DNA of 57,397 bases from positions 1 through 57,397 of the forward strand of contig CAYZZW010000014.1 in the NCBI GenBank assembly GCA_964482955.1, in the 5' to 3' direction. Source of the stretch: JAPLSN01 sp964482955 (GTDB lineage: Bacteria > Spirochaetota > Spirochaetia > Treponematales > UBA12059). The first letter of the stretch is position 1; every line of letters begins with the position of its first letter. The notes under the pieces are model-generated. The model saw only the letters and a program-made list of their open reading frames with translations, did no database searches and had not been told where the DNA came from. A program made the position numbers and the translations under genes. This document shows, piece by piece, positions 14,867 to 23,559 of this stretch.

Positions 14867-17800
14867 TCAGCCCTTCGAGCCCAGTTCCAAAATCAGCTCG
14901 ACTTCGCCGCGGGAGAGCTTCACGGTGCGGGCGATCTCCTCGACGGTCCAGCCCTGGTGGGCGAGCTTCCGCACCGTCTCCTGCACGCTCACGGGCGGGG
15001 CGCCGCGCTCCTTCTTGCCCGTGCCGACTTCTTCCTTCAACAGCGTGTTGAGCAGCTTGAGCTGGTCGGTCGCCTTGCGGTTGATCTCCTCGAGGCGCGT
15101 CTCGGTGCGCGCGAGCCATTCCCTCGCCTTTTCGAGTTTTTCCGAACGCTTTTCGAGATCGGTCATCGCGTCGTCGATGCCGTCCAGCTTTTCCGCGACC
15201 GCGTCGACCTTGTCCTTGCCCTCGAGCGCGGCGTCGACCGAGGCGCGCAGTTCCGAAACCCGTTCGGGGAAGCCCCTGACGGCGGCGTCCAGCTCGCGCA
15301 CGGTCTTTTCCATGCCCTGCACGGCGGCGAAGTTCTTGTCCACCGCCTCGACCGTGGTGTCGAGGACGTTCGACTTCTTTTCGAGCCGCTGGAATTTCGA
15401 TTCCGCCTCGTTCGACAGTTCCGAGAGCTTCCGCATGCGCGCCTGGATGTCCGTGAGCGCGTCGTCGGCGGAGGTCACCTGCTGGAGCTTCCGCTCGACT
15501 TCCGTCGACAGCGCGAGGAGCTTCTTGAAGTCCTCCTCGAGGGCGTCGATGCGGCGCTTTTCCGCGACGAAGCGGCCGAGCTTCTGGCTCACGTCCTCTT
15601 CCTGCTTGCGGATCGCGGTCACCTTGTCGTCGATGGCGGCGATCTCCGCGCGGCGCGACTCGACGCGGGCGGCTTCCGCCTTGAGCTCCTCGACGCGCGA
15701 CTCGAGCGCGGCGCGGAGCTCGTCGGCGCGGTCGAAGAGTTTCGTCTGCGCGGCGAAATCCTTCACGCGGCGGTCGATGTCGGCGAGGGCGTTCTGGCGC
15801 TCCCGGTTTTCCTGGTCGAAGCGGGCGATCACCTGCTTTTCGCCGGTTTCGAGGCGTTCGCGGATCTCGAGGGCGTTCTTGCGGTGTTCGGCTTGGGCGG
15901 TCTCGACCTCGTTCAAAAGTTCCTTGGCCCTGCGCGAGGCGTCGGCGGAGAGCGCGTCGTAGTTGCGGGAGAACTCGCGGAGGGCTTCCGCGCCCTGGTC
16001 GGACAGCTCCGCGCGGAAGCGGCCGATCTCCGCGGCGTACACGGCGATCTTCTGGGCCAGCGCGGCGTGCTCGGCTTCCGCGTCCTTGATCGCCTTGTGC
16101 GTCGCGTCGCGGTGGGCCTTCGTCTCCTTTTCGGATTCGGCGCGCGCCGTCTTTTCCGCGGCCGTCCAGTCCTTCTTCACCGCCTCCGAAAGCTTTTCGA
16201 GCGTCGCGTCCATCTCGGACTTCCACCCGGACAGCTTCCGGTCGGCTTCCTCGCTCCGCGCGCGGAGGTCGGCGAAGAAATCGTCCTCGAAAAGCCTGAG
16301 CTTTTCCGAGACGTTGGAATACGCCTGGGTCTTGAGGACGTTGAGGTCCTTTTCGATCGCTTCCATGGACGAGCGCATGCGCTCGTATTCGGCGGTCATC
16401 TCGGCCTCGAACGCCGCGCGGCGCTCGGCCGATTCCTTCCCGAAGCGGTCGAAGTCCGCCGCGACGGCGCGCTGCACGCCGGCCATCGCCTCGCGGAGCG
16501 CCTTGTCGAGGCGGCCGAGGTCGGCGCCCGCGTCCTCCAGCTTCCCGATGCGGCGCTCGATGTCGGAGCGGTAGGCGTCCAGCCGCTCGTCGAAACCCTC
16601 CGCCAGGCGCTTTTCGGTCTCCGCGCTTTCGCGGCCGAATTTCTCGTTCAGGGCCAGCACGAGCTCCTGGCCGCGCCGGTCGATCTCCGCCGTCTGCACT
16701 TCGAGGGCGACCGCGCGCTCCTCGAGCTTCGTCGAAATGTCGCCGAGCTCGTTCCTGGTGGCGACGAGGGAGTCGCGCGTCTGCGTCTTGAGTTCTGCCT
16801 GCTTTTTCGCGAGCTCGTCCTGCAAAGCCTTGAGATTGTCCTTGAGCTTCCCGGCCAGCGCCTCAGCCGTCTCGACGACCTTTTTTTCCACGCGGGCGTA
16901 GCGCTCCGCGGCGTCCGTCTCGGCTTGATCGAGCTTCGACTCGGCGGCGGACACGCGCGCTTCGAGGCGGCCGGCCGCGGCCTCGAGCTCGGCGCGGGTC
17001 GTTTCGGCGAACTCGGCGGCTTCGGCCTGCCACTCGGCTTTCGCCGACTTCGCCATCGCCTGCGCCTCCGCGAGCTTTTCGCGCGCGAGCGCCTGGACGG
17101 TCTGGAACTTCGCCTCGAGCGCCTCGCGGAGCTTGTCGCTTCGCGTGTCGATCTGCGCGCGGAGCTTTTCGTAGGTCGCGTCCTCGAGCGACTCGGCTTC
17201 CGCCTTGGCGCGCTTGAACGCGCCCTGGAGCAGGGCGTCGATCTCCGCGATCCTGTCCTTCGCGGCCGCCTGCGCGTCGCGGTAGGCCACCTGCACGGTC
17301 TGGAGGTTCGAGTCCGCGCGCTCGGCGAGCGCGTCGATGTCGGCGGACACCTCCGCGAGACGCCGGTCGGCCTCCGCCGTCACCTCGGTCTTGATCGAAT
17401 CGAGCTCGTCGCGCGCCTCGGCGACGAAACCCTGCCTGAGGCCGGGCAGCTCGGCCTCGATCGCGTCCATCTTTTCGCGGGCCTTGTCGAGCTTCTGCGA
17501 CACGCCGTCCACGAAGACGCTCTCGTCGTGCATGCGGCGGAGGTTCGTGTCCACCGCCTGCGTCATCGTCATGAGCTGGGCCAGGGCGGCGTCGTACTCC
17601 GCGATGCGCGAGCCGATCGAGGCGATCGCGTCCGCGCGCGCGTTGAGGGCTTCCTCCGCCTCCCGCACCTTCTCGAGCGACACCTTGGCCGCCTTCTGCC
17701 GCACGTCCAGCTCGACGCCGAAGGCGGTCAGTTCCTCGCCGCGCTTGTCGACGTAGTCCGCCAACTCGTCGCGCAGCTTGTCCGCGAGCTTCTTCACCTT

Positions 17801-17896
17801 TTCGAGCGAGCGGTTGTCGCGGTCGAGGAAGCGGTAGACGGCGAGTACGACGACGACGAGCCCGATGGTTATGACATGGCCCAATTCCAGCGGCAT
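14867..17896 (-). CDS. Large membrane-anchored coiled-coil protein, SpiroCoCo type
   Basis: The 1009-residue product starts MPLELGHVITIGLVVVVLAVYR, a single N-terminal membrane helix, then runs as almost continuous coiled coil rich in Ala, Glu, Lys and Arg (for example LEKVREAEEALNARADAIAS and DKLREALEAKFQTVQAL) to about residue 960. The end, VQETVRKLAHQGWTVEEIAR followed by TVKLSRGEVELILELGSKG, resembles a helix-turn-helix tail seen in spirochaete SpiroCoCo proteins. It may be a cytoskeleton-like or nucleoid-linked filament; this is inference. The ATG at 17896 has GGGAG nine bases upstream; the frame is open 105 bases further but through inverted-repeat DNA. Confidence 0.85.
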   Translation of the reverse strand: MPLELGHVITIGLVVVVLAVYRFLDRDNRSLEKVKKLADKLRDELADYVDKRGEELTAFGVELDVRQKAAKVSLEKVREAEEALNARADAIASIGSRIAEYDAALAQLMTMTQAVDTNLRRMHDESVFVDGVSQKLDKAREKMDAIEAELPGLRQGFVAEARDELDSIKTEVTAEADRRLAEVSADIDALAERADSNLQTVQVAYRDAQAAAKDRIAEIDALLQGAFKRAKAEAESLEDATYEKLRAQIDTRSDKLREALEAKFQTVQALAREKLAEAQAMAKSAKAEWQAEAAEFAETTRAELEAAAGRLEARVSAAESKLDQAETDAAERYARVEKKVVETAEALAGKLKDNLKALQDELAKKQAELKTQTRDSLVATRNELGDISTKLEERAVALEVQTAEIDRRGQELVLALNEKFGRESAETEKRLAEGFDERLDAYRSDIERRIGKLEDAGADLGRLDKALREAMAGVQRAVAADFDRFGKESAERRAAFEAEMTAEYERMRSSMEAIEKDLNVLKTQAYSNVSEKLRLFEDDFFADLRARSEEADRKLSGWKSEMDATLEKLSEAVKKDWTAAEKTARAESEKETKAHRDATHKAIKDAEAEHAALAQKIAVYAAEIGRFRAELSDQGAEALREFSRNYDALSADASRRAKELLNEVETAQAEHRKNALEIRERLETGEKQVIARFDQENRERQNALADIDRRVKDFAAQTKLFDRADELRAALESRVEELKAEAARVESRRAEIAAIDDKVTAIRKQEEDVSQKLGRFVAEKRRIDALEEDFKKLLALSTEVERKLQQVTSADDALTDIQARMRKLSELSNEAESKFQRLEKKSNVLDTTVEAVDKNFAAVQGMEKTVRELDAAVRGFPERVSELRASVDAALEGKDKVDAVAEKLDGIDDAMTDLEKRSEKLEKAREWLARTETRLEEINRKATDQLKLLNTLLKEEVGTGKKERGAPPVSVQETVRKLAHQGWTVEEIARTVKLSRGEVELILELGSKG

Positions 17897-18284
17897 GGAG
17901 ATCTCCCGGTTCTTGAATGCGGCGCGATCCGCGTCCGCGGCCAGTACCAAGGCTTGCGGACGCGTCAATATCCAAAATACGGTATCAACGCCAAACGGCA
18001 TGGGCCATTTGGCGTTGATACAAGCCTTGGCACGAATACCTTCCTAAAACCAAGACACGCCTTGCGTGTCGACTTACCAACGAGGGTATTAGTATATACC
18101 ATATTACGGCGGAAGGCGATACGGGGACGCTTCATGAAAAAGGGGAAGCGCCGAGACGGAAGCGGTCGTCGCGCCGCGTGTCGGGCGCCGTCGTCGACGC
18201 GGCTCCCCCTGGCTCCGAAAGATCGCGTCCGCGGCGGTCGCCGCGTCCGCGACGTTTCTCCGCCACCCCCACCCCGATTCGAGA
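17897..18284. other. Intergenic region upstream of the coiled-coil gene
   Basis: No gene is supported. It contains the nested inverted repeat at 17947-18030, a 7-bp hairpin (GACACGC 18054-18060 with its complement at 18064-18070), and an AT-rich patch around 18085-18115 that is a reasonable place for the minus-strand promoter, although no clear consensus was found. Confidence 0.6.
17947..18030. repeat. Nested inverted repeat 5' of the coiled-coil gene
   Basis: A perfect 14-bp arm pair, GTATCAACGCCAAA (17982-17995) and its complement (18008-18021), encloses a 12-nt loop. An outer perfect 10-bp pair, CCAAGGCTTG (17947-17956) and its complement (18021-18030), flanks it. In RNA from the minus strand this would give a long structured 5' leader ending about 50 nt before the start codon. 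No U tract follows, so a terminator is unlikely. Confidence 0.8.
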
Positions 18285-21200
18285 CTACTCGTACACGACG
18301 AATCCCGCCCAATACACGGGCGCCTTCCAGCGCCCGTCCTCCATGAAGGCGGCGCGGACGCGCCTAAAGGCTTCGGGGAACGGCACGCCTTCCGCGAGCG
18401 CGAGGCGATAGGCGCGCGCCATGAACTCCGAGGTGCCGTCGTCGTAGACCGTCCACAGCGTCACGCCGACGGAGCGCGCGCCCGCGGTCATGAACGCGCG
18501 GGTAAGGCCGACGAGCCCGTCGCCGCGGCGTTCGGCGCCGAGTCCCGTCTCGCAGGCGCTCAGCATGACCAGGTCCGCCCCGCAGCGGAGGAGGGCCGCC
18601 TCGGCCACCGTCAGGTAGCCGTCTTCTTTCGAGTTCGGTACGGAACCCGAGACTTCGGACAGCACGACCGCCGACATCTCGGGGAGCTTCCCGTCGTAGT
18701 AGCCGTGCAGCGCCAGGTGGAGTATCCGGCGCCCGAGGAGCTCGCCGGAGGCCGACAGCGCCTTGACCGTCCGTTCGCTCGCGTCGGCGCCGAGCACCGT
18801 CTTCGCGCCGCCGCCCGCCTCGGCGGCGATGCGCCGGACTTCCGTCTCCGTGCCGGGCAGGTCGCTCCAGGACAGGCCGGCGCGGGCGAAGTACGCGGCG
18901 TCGCCGCGCGCGGCGACCGCGGACAGGTACTCGTCGCCGGCGGCGGCCCCCGAGGCCTTCGGGGCGAGGGCGGGCGAGCGCGACGCCGCTTCCCCCGCGG
19001 CCGAATATTTCGCGCCGCCGAAGAGGAGCAGGCCGGTCGCGCCCTTCGCGTCGCGCGCGGCCATGCTGACGGAGACCGACGGCGACAGCGTGATCCGGTA
19101 GCGCGAGCCGAGCGGCGCGCCGGTCGCGGTGTCGGCCAACGCGTCGAAGGGCAGGAAGGCGAGCTTCCCGTCCGGCACGATCACGATCCCGCTTTTGCCC
19201 TTCAGGTACGGCTCGATCGGCTTCACGAGCGCCCCGTACAGCCCGACGCCGAGCTTTTTCCAGTTCGGCAGTCCCTCCGTGATCGCGGCGCGGAACGCGT
19301 CGATCGAGCCCTCGTAGTCGAAGTCCTTCGGCAGGGGCACGAGCGCCTCGCCGTGATCCCAGACGACCACGCACGCCGGCATCCGGTTTTTTTCGACGAA
19401 GGGATCGTTCCCTTCGCGTTCCCAGAGCACGTATTCGACGACGACGCGGTCCGGCCCCGCGAGGGCGCGCGCGTCGTCCAGGGTGGCGATGCGCGGCGTG
19501 CGGAGCGCGGCGTAACGCGGCGCCGCCTTCGCGAGCGCGGCGTCCGCCGCCTTGAACGCCGCTTCGGCCGCGTCGCGGTCCGCCACCAGCCGGGCGAGCG
19601 ACGCGTTCCCGGTTTTGCCCGAAGGTTTCGCCGCTTCCGCCCGGACGCGCGCGTCGAGTTCGGCCACGCGGGCGGCCAGGCGCTCGAGTTCGGCGCGGCG
19701 TTCGGGGCTCACGCCGTCGGCTTGCAAGGCGCCCTGCAGGGTTACCTGGTCCAGGAAGCCGCGCGCGCGCATGCGTTCGGAGAGGTCGAAGGCGTCCGCG
19801 GCGTTTCCGAGTCGCCGCGCCGCTTCGAAAGCAAGGCGGTAGGCGCCCAGGTTGCGCGCGGTGAAGTCCGCCTTGCCGGAGCCGAACGCGACGCGGGCGC
19901 GCTCCGACGCGGCCACCGATTCCGCGAACATGGAAGCGGCGCCTGCGGTGTCGCCGATCTCGAGATAGCCGAGACCGATCTGGCGCGCCGCCTCGGCGAG
20001 GAGCTGGAGTTGTCCCGCAGAGCGGAACTGGGCGAAGGTTTCGTCGAATTCCCGTCGAGCCGGACCGGGATTCCCCATGAGGATCCGGGCCATTCCCATG
20101 GCCATCCGGGCCAGCGCTTTTTCCTGCGACATGGAGCCCGGGGCCGATTCGTATAGGCCCAAGGCGGCCGTTGCCAGCTCGAGGGCGAACTCGTGTTTTT
20201 GGAGCTGTGAAAAGAGCATCGCCGCTTGGACGAAGAATCCGGCCTGGTCGTCGCCGCCCTTCCCGAGCGCGGCGCGGTACAACGCGATGGCCCGATTGGC
20301 CGCGTTCGCGGAGCCGGCTTCGTCGCCGCCCCAGCCGAGCGCGAAGGCATAGGAGACATAGGCCTGCGCCAATTCCAGTACGTCGTCGGGCAGGACGCGT
20401 TCGCGGTAGCCGACGGCGCGACCGTACGCCTCGATCGCCTTGCCGTAGTCGAAAGCGTCGAGGTGCATCGACGCGACGTCGTCGAGCGCCCGCGCGATCT
20501 CCTCCGTGTCGGGAGAAGACAGTTTTTCATAGGCGGCGAGGGCGAGGTCGTACCATTCAACAGCCTTGGCCCTGTCGCCGGTCTTTCGATACGCGGACGC
20601 CACGCGCATCGACATGTACGCGCATTCGGCGCTCTCCGGACCGTACAGTTTCGCCCTGAGCGTGCGGGACGTCGAAAAGTGCTCGATCGCGCGCCCGTAA
20701 TCACCCATCCGCTCGAAGCACGAACCCAGCGAAAAATGGCAGGCGTCCTCGATCGGAACGCCCTCGGAGCCGAGGCGACCGCACGCGGCGATGGCGTCGC
20801 GCAGGCGTTCGATCGCGTCTTCGTAGCGCTCCAGGTACATCAGTTCCACGCCGATCGAAAACAGGCACGTCGCGACGGGCTGGCCGACACCGTCGAGCCC
20901 GCGCAGGATGTCCAGTTCGTATTCGTAGGCATCGAGCGCCGCCTCGTGGTCGTCCGCGCGCGAGTACGCGTCCGCGAGTCCGGACAGGACGGAAACGGCA
21001 GCGAGCGTTTCGCCCGAGCCGGCTTCTTCCAGCATGCCGAGGGCGCGTTCGTACAGGTCGATCGCGTCTTCGAGTTTTCCCCGGCGGGTGGACAGCGACG
21101 CCTGCCGTTCGAGGCTTTCGGCGAAGGCGGCGGGGCCGACGGAGACGTAGGCGGCTTCGCGGATGGCCAGCGCCGAGCGATAGTGTGATTCGGCGCCGTC

Positions 21201-22019
21201 CAGATCGCCCGAGCGTTCCAGGAACGTACCGACGAGGTCGTGGGCCGCGGCGGTTTCCGGATCGCCCGGACCGAGCAGCCGCTCCCTCGTCCGCAAAACC
21301 AGGTTCGCGTACGCGAGGGATTCGTTGCCGGCGCCGCGCAAGGCGACGAGGCGCGCGAGGATTTCCGCGATGTTCGCCTCGTACAGATCGTCGACGCCGA
21401 ACAGGGCGCGGAATTTCCCCCGGAGCCGTTTCGCCAGGCTCTCCTTCCGTTCGTCCGAGAGGCCGCCCGATACGAGACTGTCGAAAGACCCCCGCGTCGC
21501 GCGGAATTCCGCCACGCGGTCCTTGAAGCCGCGCCACAGCTGGCCGGTCCGGAAGAAGGCGAGGTCCGGCTCGGTCGTCATTCCCTCGAACCCGTCGAAG
21601 CGCCCGTAGACGCAGCGGAGGAAATACCGTTCGGCATCGGCCATCCTGCCGCGGACCGATGAGACGCGGAGGAGGAGGTAATGGATGTGCCCGCTGATCG
21701 AAAACAGCGCTTCCGCGCGCTTGAGCAACGGGTAGGAATTCACGAAACCGGGGCGGTCGTCCGGCAGCTGGAAACGGATGAGCGCGAGGACTTCGATCGC
21801 CGGCAGCTTGTCGGGATCTTCGGCCAGGAGTTCCTCGAGCCACGCGATGGCCGCCGGGAACCCCCGCTCGGTCATGAGCTTCGTGGCGGTTCCGTAGATC
21901 TCGGCCGCGTCGGCGTAGGGATCGCGCCAAGCCGCTTCCTGGGAGAAGGAAGGCACGGCGAAAACCGAAGCGGCGAGCAAGGCGATCGCGATCTTCCACG
22001 ACGATTTTTCCGCTTTCAT
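18285..22019 (-). CDS. Secreted TPR-CHAT (caspase-fold) protein
   Basis: The 1244-residue protein has a signal peptide (KIAIALLAASVFAVPSFSQ), about fourteen tetratricopeptide-like repeats between residues 60 and 750 (for example LDGAESHYRSALAIREAAY and LEDAIDLYERALGMLEEAG), a coiled-coil-like stretch near 770-860, and a C-terminal CHAT domain. The CHAT catalytic pair is present: His1105 in LHLALHGYYDG and Cys1156 in VMLSACETGLGAERRGDG. CHAT domains are caspase/separase-like cysteine proteases that are usually activated through attached repeat domains. Export to the periplasm is unusual for those with immune roles, so a surface or stress role is as likely. The partner is unknown. Confidence 0.9.
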   Translation of the reverse strand: MKAEKSSWKIAIALLAASVFAVPSFSQEAAWRDPYADAAEIYGTATKLMTERGFPAAIAWLEELLAEDPDKLPAIEVLALIRFQLPDDRPGFVNSYPLLKRAEALFSISGHIHYLLLRVSSVRGRMADAERYFLRCVYGRFDGFEGMTTEPDLAFFRTGQLWRGFKDRVAEFRATRGSFDSLVSGGLSDERKESLAKRLRGKFRALFGVDDLYEANIAEILARLVALRGAGNESLAYANLVLRTRERLLGPGDPETAAAHDLVGTFLERSGDLDGAESHYRSALAIREAAYVSVGPAAFAESLERQASLSTRRGKLEDAIDLYERALGMLEEAGSGETLAAVSVLSGLADAYSRADDHEAALDAYEYELDILRGLDGVGQPVATCLFSIGVELMYLERYEDAIERLRDAIAACGRLGSEGVPIEDACHFSLGSCFERMGDYGRAIEHFSTSRTLRAKLYGPESAECAYMSMRVASAYRKTGDRAKAVEWYDLALAAYEKLSSPDTEEIARALDDVASMHLDAFDYGKAIEAYGRAVGYRERVLPDDVLELAQAYVSYAFALGWGGDEAGSANAANRAIALYRAALGKGGDDQAGFFVQAAMLFSQLQKHEFALELATAALGLYESAPGSMSQEKALARMAMGMARILMGNPGPARREFDETFAQFRSAGQLQLLAEAARQIGLGYLEIGDTAGAASMFAESVAASERARVAFGSGKADFTARNLGAYRLAFEAARRLGNAADAFDLSERMRARGFLDQVTLQGALQADGVSPERRAELERLAARVAELDARVRAEAAKPSGKTGNASLARLVADRDAAEAAFKAADAALAKAAPRYAALRTPRIATLDDARALAGPDRVVVEYVLWEREGNDPFVEKNRMPACVVVWDHGEALVPLPKDFDYEGSIDAFRAAITEGLPNWKKLGVGLYGALVKPIEPYLKGKSGIVIVPDGKLAFLPFDALADTATGAPLGSRYRITLSPSVSVSMAARDAKGATGLLLFGGAKYSAAGEAASRSPALAPKASGAAAGDEYLSAVAARGDAAYFARAGLSWSDLPGTETEVRRIAAEAGGGAKTVLGADASERTVKALSASGELLGRRILHLALHGYYDGKLPEMSAVVLSEVSGSVPNSKEDGYLTVAEAALLRCGADLVMLSACETGLGAERRGDGLVGLTRAFMTAGARSVGVTLWTVYDDGTSEFMARAYRLALAEGVPFPEAFRRVRAAFMEDGRWKAPVYWAGFVVYE

Positions 22020-22065
22020 ACGGCGAATTCTAGCGCACGAGACCGCGTTTCGCGCGTCGTCCCCC

Positions 22066-22095
22066 TTGCCTCGTCTCGCGGGCCGAGCCTATACT
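22066..22095 (+). promoter_or_regulatory. Putative sigma70 promoter for the corA leader
   Basis: TTGCCT (22066-22071) and TATACT (22090-22095) are separated by 18 bp, close to the TTGACA/TATAAT consensus. Transcription would start near 22102, giving a leader of about 220 nt ahead of corA. Confidence 0.6.
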
Positions 22096-22170
22096 GGAAG
22101 AGTCGCGCGGTCCTTGCGGTTCCGCGCCGTCTTCCGCACGGAAGACTATCCATCCGCGAAGGAGGGCATC

Positions 22171-22254
22171 ATGCCGGATTCAGACGCCAGTCGTCAGGAC
22201 CCGATCCCCCCGCATCAACGCCTGCCCCGTCGCGGACGGCCTTCCCACGACTGA
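22171..22254 (+). CDS. Candidate 27-aa leader peptide upstream of corA
   Basis: The ORF starts at ATG 22171 with AAGGAGGG at 22159-22166, one of the best ribosome binding sites in the window, and ends at TGA 22254. It encodes MPDSDASRQDPIPPHQRLPR followed by RGRPSHD: early acidic residues, a DPIPP cluster and a basic end. The enterobacterial leader peptide mgtL likewise has clustered Asp/Glu and Pro that destabilise ribosomes at low magnesium. Similarity is in composition and position, not alignment. The stop codon lies two bases before the anti-Shine-Dalgarno arm of the corA stem. Confidence 0.55.
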   Translation: MPDSDASRQDPIPPHQRLPRRGRPSHD

Positions 22255-22256
22255 TC

Positions 22257-22321
22257 GCGTCCTCCGAACGCGCGCGATCGACCGCGGCCTCCGCCCGTCC
22301 GGGGCGCACCCAGGAGGACGC
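22257..22321 (+). promoter_or_regulatory. Stem sequestering the corA ribosome binding site
   Basis: GCGTCCTCC (22257-22265) is perfectly complementary to GGAGGACGC (22313-22321), which contains the corA Shine-Dalgarno AGGAGG (22312-22317). A smaller hairpin (CGCCC 22292-22296 with GGGCG 22302-22306) fits in the loop. GGACG at 22234-22238 inside the leader ORF can pair with CGTCC (22258-22262) and would compete with the sequestering stem. Confidence 0.65.
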
Positions 22322-22323
22322 AT

Positions 22324-23325
22324 ATGATCACCATCCGCAAACTCGAAACCGGGCGGCTCGCGGCCGTCGACGCCGCCGAAAAGAACGTCTGGGTCGACGT
22401 CATCAACCCCACGAAGGACGAGCAGTCCCTGCTCGAGCGCGAATACCGCCTCAACGCCGAGCACATGCAGGACATTCTCGACATCGACGAGCAGGCGCGC
22501 ATCGAGAAGGAGGACGAGTACACGCTCCTCATCGTCCGCCTGCCCGTGTACGACCCGCGGCTCGAAGTGTCGTACTACACGGTGCCCTGCGGCATCCTGC
22601 TCCTGCCCGACCGAATCGTCACGGTCTGCCAGGCGGACTCGGAAGTCCTCGAGGAGCTCCGCTCCGGCCGGGTCCGCAACGTCGACCCGAAGGACAAGAT
22701 GCGCTTCATCCTGCAGTTCTTCGGCAGGTCGGCCATCGTCTACCTGCGTTACCTCAAGGACATCAACCGCCGCACCGCCGTCATCGAGCGCGAGCTCCAG
22801 CGCTCGGTGAAGAACCACGAGCTCACCCAGCTCCTCGCCCTCGAGAAGTCGCTCGTGTACTTCACGACGAGCCTCAAGACGAACGAGATCGTCCTCGAGA
22901 AGATGCCGACGGCAAAATCCATCCGCCTCAAGGACGAGGACGACGTCGAGCTCCACGAGGACGTGCTCACCGACAACAAGCAGGCCATCGAGATGGCCAA
23001 CATCTACTCGGACATCCTCTCGGGGATGATGGACGCCTTCGCGTCCGTGATCTCCAACAACCTGAACATGCAGATGAAGCGGCTCACCATCCTCTCCATC
23101 GTGCTCATGATCCCCACGCTCATCGCGAGCATGTTCGGGATGAACGTGACCATACCCTTCGAGTCGCACCCGTACGCCTTCGCGATCATCCTGGGCGTCT
23201 GCCTCTTCGCCGCGCTGTTCGGGGCCGTCCTCCTCGTCGACCGTCGTCCGAAACGCCTTCCGAACCGGCGCTCGAAGCTGGCCGCGCCGGCGGTGACGGG
23301 CGCCGTCGTCCGACGGCACGGCTGA
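22324..23325 (+). CDS. corA: CorA-family magnesium/divalent cation transporter
   Basis: CorA pentamers move Mg2+ (or Co2+/Ni2+) across the inner membrane down the electrochemical gradient. The 333-residue product has the long cytosolic domain (KNVWVDVINPTKDEQ, ITVCQADSE-like VTVCQADSEVLEEL), a long helix, and two C-terminal membrane helices, the first ending in the pore motif FGMNVTIPFE (GMN). Typical size is about 320. Strong Shine-Dalgarno AGGAGG six bases before the ATG, but buried in a predicted stem. The C-terminal 30 residues after the second helix (RRPKRLPNRRSKLAAPAV) form an extra basic tail. Confidence 0.93.
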   Translation: MITIRKLETGRLAAVDAAEKNVWVDVINPTKDEQSLLEREYRLNAEHMQDILDIDEQARIEKEDEYTLLIVRLPVYDPRLEVSYYTVPCGILLLPDRIVTVCQADSEVLEELRSGRVRNVDPKDKMRFILQFFGRSAIVYLRYLKDINRRTAVIERELQRSVKNHELTQLLALEKSLVYFTTSLKTNEIVLEKMPTAKSIRLKDEDDVELHEDVLTDNKQAIEMANIYSDILSGMMDAFASVISNNLNMQMKRLTILSIVLMIPTLIASMFGMNVTIPFESHPYAFAIILGVCLFAALFGAVLLVDRRPKRLPNRRSKLAAPAVTGAVVRRHG

Positions 23326-23522
23326 TGGTGCGGCCGGCGCCGGTTCCGGGCGCTTGCCTGTAAGGTCCGGAAAGACGAGAATTGACCGCAAGAAAAAGTA
23401 CGTCACGGAACCGCCGATCGCCCGGCATGACCGCGCAAGGCGAATAGTTCCCCGCAACTTGCCGGGCGCACGGGCTTCGTACGGATCTCGCTCCGGTTTC
23501 CGCGGACAGGGCGGATATCCGG

Positions 23523-23552
23523 GGTCCCGTCCTCGGGACCCTCCGCCCGAGG
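23523..23552 (+). promoter_or_regulatory. Two mutually exclusive hairpins before the chemoreceptor gene
   Basis: GGTCCCG (23523-23529) pairs with CGGGACC (23534-23540). Alternatively CCTCGGG (23531-23537) pairs with CCCGAGG (23546-23552), which overlaps the start of the Shine-Dalgarno run GAGGGGGAA. The two stems share CGGG and cannot form together, the geometry of a simple translational switch. No ligand or protein is indicated. Confidence 0.4.
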
Positions 23553-23559
23553 GGGAACC

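Larger units (their letters stand above)
22020..22323 (+). promoter_or_regulatory. Structured leader region of corA
   Basis: This 304-bp region holds, in order, a sigma70-like promoter, two hairpins (GCGCGG 22105-22110 with CCGCGC 22122-22127; GTCTTCC 22129-22135 with GGAAGAC 22140-22146), a small ORF with a strong ribosome binding site, and a stem over the corA Shine-Dalgarno. Parts are listed separately. The combination suggests post-initiation control of corA. Confidence 0.65.

Noticed and set aside
14786..18346. Long plus-strand open frame, about 1186 codons, opposite the coiled-coil gene
   Set aside because: It is an antisense shadow: the coding strand is the minus strand, which has a clear membrane anchor, heptads and a ribosome binding site, and the GC-rich third positions keep the opposite frame open.
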